DNA of 64,000 bases. Origin: Pyrenopolyporus hunteri. Taxonomy: Eukaryota > Ascomycota > Sordariomycetes > Xylariales > Hypoxylaceae. Where the stretch lies: contig CADCXC010000008.1 in the NCBI GenBank assembly GCA_902806595.1, positions 372,001-436,000 on the forward strand. The letters run 5' to 3'. A program made the position numbers and the translations under genes. Each line of letters begins with the position of its first letter. Position 1 is the stretch's first letter. The notes beneath the pieces were generated by a model. That model was not told the origin of the DNA. It saw only the letters and a list, made by a program, of their open reading frames with translations, and searched no databases. Shown here piece by piece: positions 50,926-64,000 of this stretch.

Positions 50926-53900
50926 TTAATTAATGTTTAATTAATAAATTAAATATAAATAATAAGGTTTTTATTAAAAAAAAATTTACGAATTTAAAAA
51001 GATTTAAAATACGAAAAAATTATTTATTTTATTATATTTTAATTTAAAAAAACATTAAAACTCGATTAAACGCGTAAATTTTAATAAAAAAAAACGATTA
51101 ATCATTAAACCACTTTTAAAAACTCGAGATATTTTACGTTAATAACTTTTAAAAATATAAAATTAACCGTATTATTTTAAAAATTTCAAAGCGTAATATA
51201 TCGTACGTAATATATTAAGTAATATTTATATACGATATATAAAAAAACGTTAATAAATTTACGTTTATTATATATAAAAAATCCTATTATCGTATTTAAT
51301 TAATTATTTAAGGCGTTTTACATTAATAATAATTAATCGGATATAAAAACGGTTATTTTAATTTTTATAAATTTTTATTTTTAATTAATTAAATTTAAGG
51401 CGTATATATATTAACGGTTTAATTATTTATAAAAAAATCTTTAAATCGATTTACTTATTATTTTATTTTATTTTATTTTATCCTTTTTATATCGATTATT
51501 ATTATTAAATAATTATAATTAAAAAATTTTTTCTTTATATAAATAAAAAAAAACTTTTTTACTTTCGACGAAGTATTATAATATTAAATTTATTAATTAA
51601 TTAAGATTTACTTATATAATGTCGAAAATAGGTAAGATTTAAAAGGATTTTATTAATTTAAATTATATGGATTTAAATTTTAAAAAATTTAACTTTAATA
51701 AAATAAAATTAAAAACTTTAAACATTTATTTTACGAAATGTTTTTAAATGTATGGTAATAACTTTTTTAACGTTCGATTATAACGACGATTTAAAAAAAA
51801 TTTCGATAATTAAAACGAAAAATAATTTTAATATATAATTAAATAACTACGTATTAAAAAAACCGATTATTTACGAAAATATAACGTATATATTAAAAAC
51901 GTTCGTATTTACGTTAAAAAATTAACGAAGATAATTAAAGTTATTAAATTTTTATTATTTTTAAAAAATATCGTTAAAAAAATAATTAAAGAATAATTTA
52001 ACGAATTTATTAATAAAAATAACTTTATTTTCTTACGAAAATTTTAATAAAAACATACTTTTTTAACCGATTAAAAACCTTTAAATTAATCGTAATTAAA
52101 GTAATTAATAATTTTTAAAATTATCGTAATAATATTTATAATATTTAACGATATAAAAAATATTATAATATAACTATCGAAATAACTTTAAAACTTTATA
52201 ATATAATAATCGATTTAATAATAATTCGATTAATAATAGTTTATTATTTTTTTTATTTTTTAATAATAAATTAATTAATAATATAATGTTATTTTTTAAT
52301 AATAATCGATATAATAATTAATATAATTATAATTATAATATTAATTCGATTAATAACGTTATATTATTTTATAATAATAACGAAATTTATAACCGTTATA
52401 TCGTTTATAATTAATTTAATAAATATATTAATATTTAATAAACCTTAATTCGTTACGTATTTTTATCGACTTCGTTAAAATGTATAATAATAACGATTAT
52501 AAATTTAAAAATAATAAATATAATATTATAAATAAAAAAATTAAAGTCTTTAAAAACTTATATTATAAAGTTAAAATTAAAGAATATATATACGTTAATA
52601 TTTATTTAATAATGTTAAAAAAACGAATATAATAATATTATTATAATTAATTAACCGGTATAAATTATACCTTTTAAAATATAATTAAACGTATAAAAAT
52701 ATATTTCCATCCATTAAAAAATTAATAAATATATATAATTAAATAACGTTAAACGATAATATTTTTAATTATAAAAAAAAAACTTTAATAAAAACTTACT
52801 TATTTAAGTAAAATTATTAATCGAAAAAATTTAACGTATTTAAAAAAAATTAACCATTAATTATATAATCGATTATAACTTTAAAAAAAATATCGTAATT
52901 ATCGTATAAAAATATTTTATTTTTTACGTTATAATTTTTCGATAATTAAATATATTCGATAATATTAATTTAAATTTTTAAACTATTATCGATATAATAT
53001 ATCGTATTAAATTATATAATATAAATTATAATTAAAAAACATCGAATTAATATTAAATTAATCGAATTTATTATAATAATAAAAATTAGTTTCGATTATA
53101 CGACGGAGTTTTATAACGTATTAAAAAATCGTAACGTTAAAAAAATGTTTTATATACGATAAAACGAAATATTAATTTATAAAACACTTTATTTTAAAAC
53201 GACGAAATAAACGTATAAATTAACAACGTTATATATAAAAACGAAACTTCGATTTTAAAAATATTAACGAAAATTATAATTAATTTTTATTTAATTACGA
53301 AGAAATCGACGTACGAAAAAATAATAATAATAATAATAAATAAAATTACGATATTTAATATATTTAAAAAAATAATAAAAACGACGAAAAATTACCGATT
53401 ATTACTTTAAATTATTATTTCATTATTTACGATAAAATTAACGGTTAAAACGTAATAAATATACTCGTAAATTAAACGACGTTTTACGTAATAATCGTAA
53501 CCGACGTTTTTAATTTTACGACTTACGATATTTTATATAATATTACGTTTTACTTTAATAATCGATACGTTAATGTATTTTAAAACATTATATTAAATAT
53601 AGAAATAATCGAAATTTCATTTAATAATAAACTTTAATTTAAAACTTTATAATAATTACATCTATATATATTTTTAAATATCGAAATAATAAAACGTTAT
53701 ATTATTCGATTTAACGATAACGTAAAATAACGAAATTTAAATATCGTTTATATATTTACATTATTTAAATTTATTACGTTTTAAATTATACCGTTAAACA
53801 TATCGTTTTTATTATATTTTAAAAATATAAACCGTTTTAACATATATTTTAATAATATTAAAAATACATTTATATATAAAAATAAAAAATATTTTATCGT

Positions 53901-56788
53901 TCGTAAATAAAAACACTTATAATTTTTATTTAACGATCGTAATTTTATAATTATTTATTACCACTTTATAAAAACTAAATTTCGTTAAATTTATCGACGA
54001 TTCGATTATTTTATAATAAATAAATTATACCGTTTATTTATTAAAATAAATTATAATAACTTCGATAAAATTTTAATCGATAAAATTAATAAATATTATT
54101 ATTAATGTTAAATATATAATAATTAATTAAAATAATTTAAATTTATTATTAAAAATAACGTCGATTTTAATTATAATATATTCGTCGATATAATATATAT
54201 TAATACGAAATTAATATTTTATATTATTAATTAAATTACGATATATTAAATTATGAAATTTTTAAAAAATATAATAATAAAATATATTTAAAATATATTA
54301 CGAATAATATAAATTAATATTTATTTAAATTCATTCGACGGTATTATTTACGATATTAAAAAAAATTTTATTATTAATAAATTTACGATTAATATTAAAA
54401 CTTTAAATATTATAATTAAAAAAATACTCGTTAAATTTTATAATTTAATAAATAAATTAAAACGATATTATAAACCGTTACGATAAACTTTTAAAATTAT
54501 ATTTAAAAATTTATTTAACGTAAAATTCGAATATATATTATAAATAATTATAAAAATTATTAACGATACCGTAAAATTTAACGAATTAATACTTACGTTA
54601 TTAATATTTAACGCGTATTTATAATTAATCGATAATTTACTTATAATATTATCTTTAAAAATTAAAAAAACAACGATTAAAAAAGTTATAATTAAAATAA
54701 ATAAAATTAAAATAAAACGATAAATAATCGATACTTTTAATATAAAAAATAATTCGAATATATTCGATACGTTAAATTTACCATTATAGTTAAAAGTACG
54801 TATTTACCGCGAGAAAAACGATTAAAAAAACTTATATATATTAATCGTTAAAAACGGCGAAATGTATATAATTAAAATAAATAATAAACCCGTTAATTTT
54901 CGTATAATAATCGTTAAACCGTATAATCGTAATATAATAATTAACGTATTAAAGTTTACTTCGACCGTAAAATTCGATTTTAATTTCGATTAATAAAAAA
55001 ACGACGATAATAAAATATATATATTATTAAAAAACTCATTTAAAACTTAAAAATAAAAACGTAAAAAACTACCCGATAATAAAAATAAATTAAAAATTAT
55101 TATTATTTATATAATTATAAAAAAACGTAAAAATTAACTTTTAACCGTTTAATTACGTAAAAAAAGAAAGATTATAACTTTTAAAAAACCTTTTAAAAAA
55201 TTAAATACGAAAAAAATTAAAAAACTTATCGATAAAAATATATTTTCGTTTAAAAAATACGATCCCGTTAAATTTTATAATATTTAATTATTTAATTTTT
55301 ATATCGTTCGAAAAATTAAAAGAAAAAATACCTTATACTTTTTTAAAAAATCTAAACTTATTATTTAAAATTATAACGATAAAAATAAAAAAATAATATT
55401 AATATAATTATCGATTATATAACGATTAAATTAATAAATAATTATAATATTAATACTTACTTTTATAAAAAAAAAAATAAAAATTTAATTACGCGATATT
55501 ATATAAATTTATATATAATTAAAATTAAAGTTAAATCGTATCGTTTTAATTCGATTACTTTTTACTTTTATACTTAAATACCCTTTTAATACGATTATAA
55601 TAATCGTAAAACCTTTATATAATATAATAAAAATTAATATATATTAATAAATTACATATTTTAAATATTATAAAAAAAAACTTTAAATAATTATATCTAT
55701 ATATAATTTATGTTTATTAATATTAAAACCGATTAATCGTTTCGAATTAATAGATATATAAATTAATAATACCCTCGAATTATCCGATAAAATATTCGAT
55801 TAAATAAAAAATTAAAAACGAAAAAAAAATAAAACTTTTAATTAAATTAAAAAAATATTTAACCATAAATTACCCGATTATTTTTAACGAATATATTATC
55901 ATTATAAAAATTAATAAAATAATCTACTTACGTTAAAAAAATTAAAGAAAAAAAATTACCTTTATTAAATTTAATATTAACGATATAACGTATTAATACG
56001 TATAATAACGTATTTGTAAAATATATATCGTATCGATTTATTAATTTAAAGTTACGTATAATATATTCGAAGTAATTTAACACCGTAAACTCGAAATTAC
56101 CGAAATTACGAAATTTAATAAACGATTTAATTAATAAAAAATAAATATCGATCGAAAATTACGATCCGTATTTTTAAATTTAAAAACTATTAAATTATTC
56201 GTTTTCGTCGACGAATTATTTACGAATAATAAAAATTTAAATTCTTAAATCGAATATATTATATTTATCGTAAATAAAACGTTTTCGAAATTATTTTTTA
56301 ATATTAAAAATAATATTATTTATTAAAGTTTAATTAAATTAAAACGCGTTATACGAAGCGTTTTAATAAACGAAATTTACGCTATAATATATAATATAAA
56401 TATAATAATAGTTTTTAAAACGACGATTTCGTTAATTAATAAAAAATTAAATTATTTAAATTTTTTTATTATTATTTATATTAATTTTTATTCATTTTAT
56501 AAATATTTAATTAAATTAAATATTATAAAAAAGAAAAAACTTATAATCGATATTATATTACTTCGATAATCGTATAAAAAACGAAAAATAACGGAAATTA
56601 AATAAATTTATAAAAAAAATAACTTTATCGACGTTATAACGAAAAATAATATTAATAAAACGTTAAAAACGTTTATTAATACGAATAATATTACGATAAA
56701 ATTATAAAAATAAGTAAAAAAATAAAAAAAAAGAAATTTATTATTATTAACGATTAAAAAAAAAAAGGAAATTATAAAAAAAAAAATT

Positions 56789-57065
56789 ATTAATATAATT
56801 ATATAACTTTATATTAAAAAATCTACCGTAACGATAATAACGATAGATATACCTTTATTAAATACCTCGTCGTTTTAAATAACGAAGATTTAAAACATAC
56901 ATTTTAAAAAAATATATAAATATCGATTAATGTAAAGTTAATTAATTATACTTTTATATAAATAAATATAATAAATATAATATTTTTTTCGTAAATTTTT
57001 ATATTAAACGATTATATAATATCCTTCCTTCGATTTATTAATTAATAACCCCTTATTATTTAATA
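56789..57065. repeat. Right LTR of the 6.4-kb element
   Basis: Direct copy of 50649-50925. It keeps CC/CT sites (ATACCTTTATTAAATACCTCG) that are T-rich in the left copy, so the two LTRs were mutated independently and on different strands. Confidence 0.78.
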
Positions 57066-60000
57066 ATTAAAATATTTATCGAAGATTTTTTAAATTAAAA
57101 TTTATTATATATACGATATTTTTTTAATAATTTTATAATATTTATTATATATATTATATTTATTACGTTTATTTTATTTTTTATAACTATATTTTCCGAT
57201 TTTATAATATTTATTTTCTTCGTTCGATATAATATATAATAATATTAAAAAATAACTTATTATAATAATTATAATATTTACTATTATTTTTTTAATAAAT
57301 TTTTTTATATAAAAATATTAACTTTTTAATATAAAAATATTTCCTCGAAAACGTAAACTTTTAATCTTTTAAATATTTATCCATAATTACGTAATAAAAT
57401 ATAAACGAAATAAAAAAAAATTTTTTTAATCGAATAAATTTTAAAAATTATTTAAAGAAAAATAATATTCGAAATAAAAAACGAATTTATATTACCTTTA
57501 AATATAAACGATTTATTTTCTTTTAAATATAATATTTTTTATTTATTAATTACGTTAATTATATTAAACGCTTTAAAATCGAATTTTTATAATTTAAATA
57601 ATTTTATCCTCCCGTTTTTTATTTCGTTATTAAATATTTAAAATTAAATTATATTTTTAACTACTTTTATTTTAATAAATTATAAATTATATAAATAAAT
57701 TATTAATTAAAAATAATTAAAAATCGATAAAAAAACATTTTAACGTTAATATTCGAACTTTTATAAATATATTTATATAAAAAATATTTACATTATATAT
57801 TAATAATAACCCTATAAACTTTTTACGTTTTTATAATTTAAAATACCGTAATTAAATTTATAATAATATTAATAATATTTACTTAAATATTTAATTTTAA
57901 ATATAATTAAAAAAAAAGTTTATTTAAATTAACGTAATAATATTAATTAATTAATTAATTTATATAAAACTATATATTTAAAACGATATTTAATTTAATT
58001 TATTTAAAATTTAAAAGTATAAAAAAAATAATTCGCGTCGATATAAAATTTATAATTAAAATTTAAATCTACTTTTATTTATTATTACGTTTATATTTAC
58101 GACTATTTTTATTATTATTATAAATTAATTAATTATAATTAAAACGAACTTAACCCCGACTTTTTTAATTAAATATACGTTTATATACGCTTCGAAATTT
58201 TATTTTTTCGTAAATAAAATATTATTTATTACCTATTCGAAAATAAATTAAATATCGTATTTATTTTAATTTTAAAAAATTTTTAACTTTAATATTATTT
58301 CGATTATTAATAATTAAAACGACGGGTTTACCACTTAAATTTATTAATAAAAAAATACGAAAAAATTTTTTTTAACTCGAAATAATAATCGATAAAAATA
58401 TTCCGCTTTTCGTTCGTTTAATTCCTAAATTATATTTATAATAATACGAAAATAATCGGTAAAAACAAAAAAAATAATCTAAAAATAAAAAATCCGAGCT
58501 TTAATTTCCTAAAAATTACGTAACATACTTTTTTATTTTATTTAATCGATAAACTTATTTAAAAAAATTTAAATTTTAAAATTTTTATTATAAATTTCGA
58601 AACTTTTTTTATAAATTTATAAAGAATTAACGTATTATTTCGTAAATATATTAACTTTATTCGTATAATTAATATAAATTTATATTATTTCTTTAATATT
58701 AATTATATTAAAATCGATTAAAGCTTATTATTTACGCGTAAATATATAAAAAAAATTTATATTAAAAATTAATTTCTTTATTTTACCCTTTTAATATTCG
58801 AAATAATTACGAAGTTTTTTTTTATAATTTTTTAAAAGTTTTTTAATTAATTAAACGCGTTCGAATATTTTTTTTTATATTTTTACGTTTATTATAAAAA
58901 AGTTATAATAAATTATAAAAAAATTTTAAATAATTTCGAAGTTTTTTAATTAATTAAAAGGATTAAATAAAAAAAATTAAAAAAAAAATAATTTTACGTA
59001 TAAACGTTTATTTATATTATTTAATTAATATAAATATTAAAGGAAAAGAAAAAAAATATTAATTATTTCGAATATAACAAAAAGCGGAAATTTTTATTAT
59101 TTTTAAAATATATAAACGTTTATTATAAACGGTTAAATATTTACTTACGAAATAAATAAACGTATAGTTTCGAATTTTAATAAAAATATTAAATATTTAT
59201 TTAATTATATATATTTTTACATTTAATTTATTCGTTTAAAAATATTATTTTTATAAAAAGTTTTTATTCGTTTTTATAAACGGGTAATTAAATTCGGAAA
59301 TTTTCGAAGTAAATAAATATTTTTTATTTAAATATTTTAATAATAAATATTAACGTAAATATTATAAAAAAATAAAATAAAAATTAAAAAATTTATTTTA
59401 TTTTAATACTTTTATATATTTTTTTTTTTTTAACTTTTATATTATAAATTAATATAATAATTTAAGGTTAAATACGTCATAATTTTAACTCGTTATATTA
59501 CGGTTATAAAATAATATAAAAGTTTATAAAATCGAAATTATTTATTAATATTTATATAATAAATTTTTTAAAAAATAAATCGTTAATAAACTTCGAAAAA
59601 TATTTAATTTTTAAACATTAAAACGATTTTTTTAATAAATTATCGAAAGTTAATACTTTTATAAAAATAAATAATATATTAATATTATTAAAACGAAATT
59701 TCACGTTTTATTCGAAGTCGAGTTATAAATAACCACTATAATTTATTACTTTAAAATAAAACGATTCGAAATTAAAATAAAATTATAATCTATTAAATAT
59801 CGAATTAAATAATAAAAATTATATCGTTATAATTATATAATATATACCTTTATATTATTATCATTTATATAATATTATTTTTTTACGAAATATTTAAAAA
59901 ACGATAAAATATTAATCCGATTACGATATTAATATAAAATTAATATATTTTACGTTTTTTTAATTCGAATTCGTTTCGAAAATAATATAAATAAAAAAAT

Positions 60001-61963
60001 TTTAACTAAAAAAAACCGAATTAAACTTATAAATTTACTAAAAAATTTTTTCGATAAATATTAAAAACATTCGAACGCGTTAAATAATTAAGACAAAAAT
60101 TATATCTATAAATTCGTTCGTAAAAACGTAAAATTTATTATATTAAAATAAATAATTTAAAAAATATATTATTAACGATATTTAAAAATAATACGATAAC
60201 GAAAAAAAATTAAATTATATATAAAAAAAAAAATTCATCGTTTCCGAATCGAATTATATATAATTTATAAATAATTATTAAAAACTTCGATTCGTTAACC
60301 TCGAAATATACGTTATAATCGACATATTTTTTCGATATATTATATAATATAAAATATATCGATTTATTTTTTTATTAATAAATATTTTAAAATAATATTT
60401 TATTATTATAATCGAATTAAAATTTCGACTTTAATATATTTAAACGAATTATAAAATCGAATTATTTTTTATAACTCGAACTTAATTTAATTTAATTAAA
60501 ATTATCGAATTTATAATAAAAATAATATATTTAAATAATATTCGATATATATAAAAATAAAATCATCGTATTTTAAATTTTTATATTTAAAAAATAAATA
60601 AAATAAATTAAAAAATCGAATAATAATAACGATAATTATACGAAAACGTAATAAATTAATAAATTATACGTATATAAAAATTTAACTTATTAATTTAATA
60701 TTAATTTTATATAATTATATTTTAAAAATTTAAAATTTTTAAGTTAATTTATTAAAAAAAATATAATTAATTAAATTATTTTATATATTATATATAAAAA
60801 AATTATATAATATAATATTAAAAAATTCGTAAAATAATAAAATAATTATAAAATTAAATATTAATTACGTAAAAATTACACGATTTTTAATTATATCGAA
60901 ACATTATAAAAAAATTATAATTAAATTAATATTTAAAATTAAAATATAAAAATATCGAATAATTTATTATTATTAATTAAAATACATAAATTTTTAAAGT
61001 TAATTAATTATTATAATTTCGATAATTTTTTATCGCTAAAAATATAATATTTTTATAACGAATAATTGATTTAATATCTATTCGAAAATTTTTAAAATAA
61101 TCGAATATAATTATACTTCGACATTTATAAAAACTTAAAAAATTTTTTAAAAACATATAAAAAAAAACGAAATAATTTAAATTAAATTATAATAAATTTT
61201 TACGAGGCGATTTATTATAATATTATCGATAATTATAAAATTTATAAAAATATTTATTTAATATATTAAAAATAAAAAAAAAATAAAAATAAATAAAAAT
61301 AAATATAATATATAATTAAATATATAAATAAATAATTATAATTAAATATATAAAAAATATTTAAAATTTTATACTTTTATAAAAATCTTATAAATTTAAT
61401 TATTATTATATTATAAATAAATAAAATATATATATATTTTTTTTTATTTAATATATATTTAAATCGAAAATTTAATTAATTAAATATTCGTATATTAATA
61501 TAATTATTTTCGCATTATATAATTTACTTTATAATAATTACTTTTTATTTTATTTTATTTATTATAAAAAATATACGTCGTATATATAATTTTTATTACG
61601 ATATTATACGATGATTTAACGACATTAAATAATCGATAATAAAATTAAAACGATTTTATCGTTTTATTTAAATAAATACATTAAATTTTATAATTTTAAA
61701 AATTATAAAAGTTATTTTAATATTATTATAATTCGATACGATTAATTTAATTTTATTAAATAATTAACATTAAAGTTTTAATCGATTATATTTTTAAAAT
61801 TTATATATAAAACCGCGATTTAATTTTTTTTTTTTTATAATATTAATAAAATTTAATTTTTAATTTTTAATATTATACGTTATATTAAATATATTTTTTT
61901 TTATAAATTTATTATTTTTTATTATAAATAAAAAATAATTTGTTATAATTAAAAGAAAATCTT

Positions 61964-62230
<267 letters not shown>

Positions 62231-64000
62231 ATTTTCGTTTCGTAATTTGTATCGTTTTTCGTTTTCGTTTTTAAATTTTTATTCTTTTTTATTTTTACTT
62301 TTTTTAATTTTCGTTTTTTTTAATTTTTATTTTATTTAATTTTAATTTCTTTTAACTTTTATTTTTTAATTTATATTTTTCGTTACGTTTTCGATAAATT
62401 ATAATTTTAAATATACGTTTTAATAACGAAATTAATTAAAATTTTAATATCGATTATTTAATAAAATTAAATTATCGTATTAAATTGTAATAAAAGGGAA
62501 AAAAAATTAATAATTAATAAATTTTCATTAAAATCGATTATTAATTTTTTTACTTTTAATATATATATAATATATAATATTATTTCGTAACATTAATTAA
62601 AATTTTTATATTTATTTTATTAATTTTTAAAAATATAATTAAACTTTTAAATATATTAATATTAATTATTTTATATTAATTATTTTTAATATTTAATATA
62701 TAAAAAAAATTAATTATAAATTTATTAATATTAATTAAAAAATAAAACCTTTATTTTTTATTATTTTTCGAAATAATATTAATTTTAATATAATTTATAA
62801 AAAAAAAACGTCGTTTTTTTAATTAATTTAAATCGTTATTATCGTTGTATTAATTATATATATTTTCGAAAATATTATCGTAATAATTAAAATTAAATAA
62901 ATTTAATAAAATATTATTATAAAAATAATAAACTTTATTATTATTTTTTTTCGAATTTATTATAATTACGTTTATTAATGTTTTTTTCGTATTTACGTTT
63001 TATATTTCGTAACGTAAAAAATAACTTTATTATAAAAATCGTTATTATTTTATAACCGTTTTTTCGTACGTTTTAAACGAAACGAAATTTAAAAGTTTTT
63101 TTTTTTTTAATTTAAAAATAATATAATAATATTAATAAAAAATAACTATACGAAACGCGCGAAAAAATATTCCTATAAAATCCTTTAAAAAAAAATAAAA
63201 TTAATTATAATATCGAAAAATTATTTCGAAATTATTTTCGTTTAATTTATTCGATATTATTAATATATATATATTTAATTTATATTTATCGCGATTATAA
63301 AAGTCGGATTTTTTTTTAAAAAAAAACATTAAATAATTTACATTAAAAAATATATAAAAGTTTATTCGAAAAAATAATATATTATAATAATTATTTAAAA
63401 AATTATTTTTTCGATATAAAATTTTTACGTATTTACGTATATAATTTTTAATAAATTATTTATTCGTTTTTTTTAATATTATATAATAAATTTATAATTT
63501 ATATAATATATTCGTAATATAATAAAATTTATTATAATAATAAACGATTAAAAAAAATTTTATTAAATTAATTAATTTAACGATTTTAATTTATTAAACG
63601 ACGATTTAACGATATTATTAAAAATATCGTCGAACGATTCGTTAATATTTAAAAAGTTAAAAAACATTTATAATTTTAAAATTTATTTCGAAAATATTTA
63701 ATAATAAAAATTTAAAATTATAACGTAATAATTTATTAAATTAATATTAATTACGTTAAAATAAAAATAAATTTACCGTCGTTTTAATTTAAAATATAAA
63801 AATAATATTTTTTATAAAATAAAATATCGTCGTTAAATATATTTACCGTTACGTTTTCGAAATTATAAAATATTAATAAAAATAATTAATTATTTAATAA
63901 ACGAAATTTATACGCGCGATTTTTTTTTTCGTTATTTATTTAAATATTTTTAATTATAATATAATAAATATAATATATAATTTTATAAAAAATACTTTTA

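Larger units (their letters stand above)
50649..57065. mobile_element. Decayed LTR retrotransposon, 6.4 kb
   Basis: Direct repeats of 277 nt lie at 50649-50925 and 56789-57065, at a constant offset of 6140 with no length difference seen. Shared landmarks are TTAATATAATTATATAA, CGATTAATGTAAAGTTAATT and TTTATATAAATAAATATAAT. The ends fit (T)GTTAATAT...TTTAACA with the last CA changed to TA. The interior is without open frames. Here non-CpG C survives on the + strand and G is nearly confined to CpG, the opposite of the 7.8-kb element. Superfamily and orientation cannot be proven; the A-rich + strand suggests sense is +. Confidence 0.82.

Overview
The window looks like chromosomal DNA of a filamentous ascomycete, most likely a Sordariomycete (inferred). 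Its genes carry short introns (58-158 nt, one of 307 nt) with GT..AG ends and CTAAC/CTGAC/CTAAT-like branch sites. The gene content is typically fungal: a Zn2Cys6 activator, an NDUFAF2-like complex I assembly factor, a Mn superoxide dismutase without a targeting peptide, and a calponin-homology protein with a long coiled coil. Repeats show the C-to-T / G-to-A signature of repeat-induced point mutation (RIP). I cannot name the species.

The window has two parts. Bases 1 to about 33,280 have ordinary base composition and hold nine supported genes, widely spaced. In order they are: a Gag-like gene with an acidic tail (3170-4574, +), a GNAT acetyltransferase (5167-5739, -), an ankyrin-type protein (7833-8963, +), a CH-domain/coiled-coil protein (9804-11953, -), an NDUFAF2-like protein (13023-13722, +), a PHD-finger protein (14015-16235, -), a Mn-SOD (16993-17866, -), a single-pass membrane protein with a PAN-like domain (22854-24138, +) and a Zn2Cys6 transcription factor (27149-29248, -). 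Spliced models were built by hand; every junction keeps the reading frame and most restore a recognisable domain. Two non-autonomous terminal-inverted-repeat elements (869-1753 and 18674-19721), a perfect 16-bp x 15 minisatellite (25658-25897) and many TACCTAGGTA-type palindromic repeats lie between the genes.

Bases about 33,280-64,000 form an extremely AT-rich block without a usable reading frame. It contains at least two decayed LTR elements, recognised by direct LTR pairs (38077-45893 and 50649-57065), plus tandem repeats and an uninterrupted run of 125 T. Where C and G survive they sit very largely in CpG. The strand on which non-CpG cytosine survives differs between the two LTR elements. 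This CpG-sparing, strand-polarised decay is the most unusual feature of the window.

The genes do not form an obvious cluster or pathway. They look like independent housekeeping and regulatory genes next to a heterochromatin-like repeat block, which could be pericentromeric, subtelomeric or an interstitial AT isochore.
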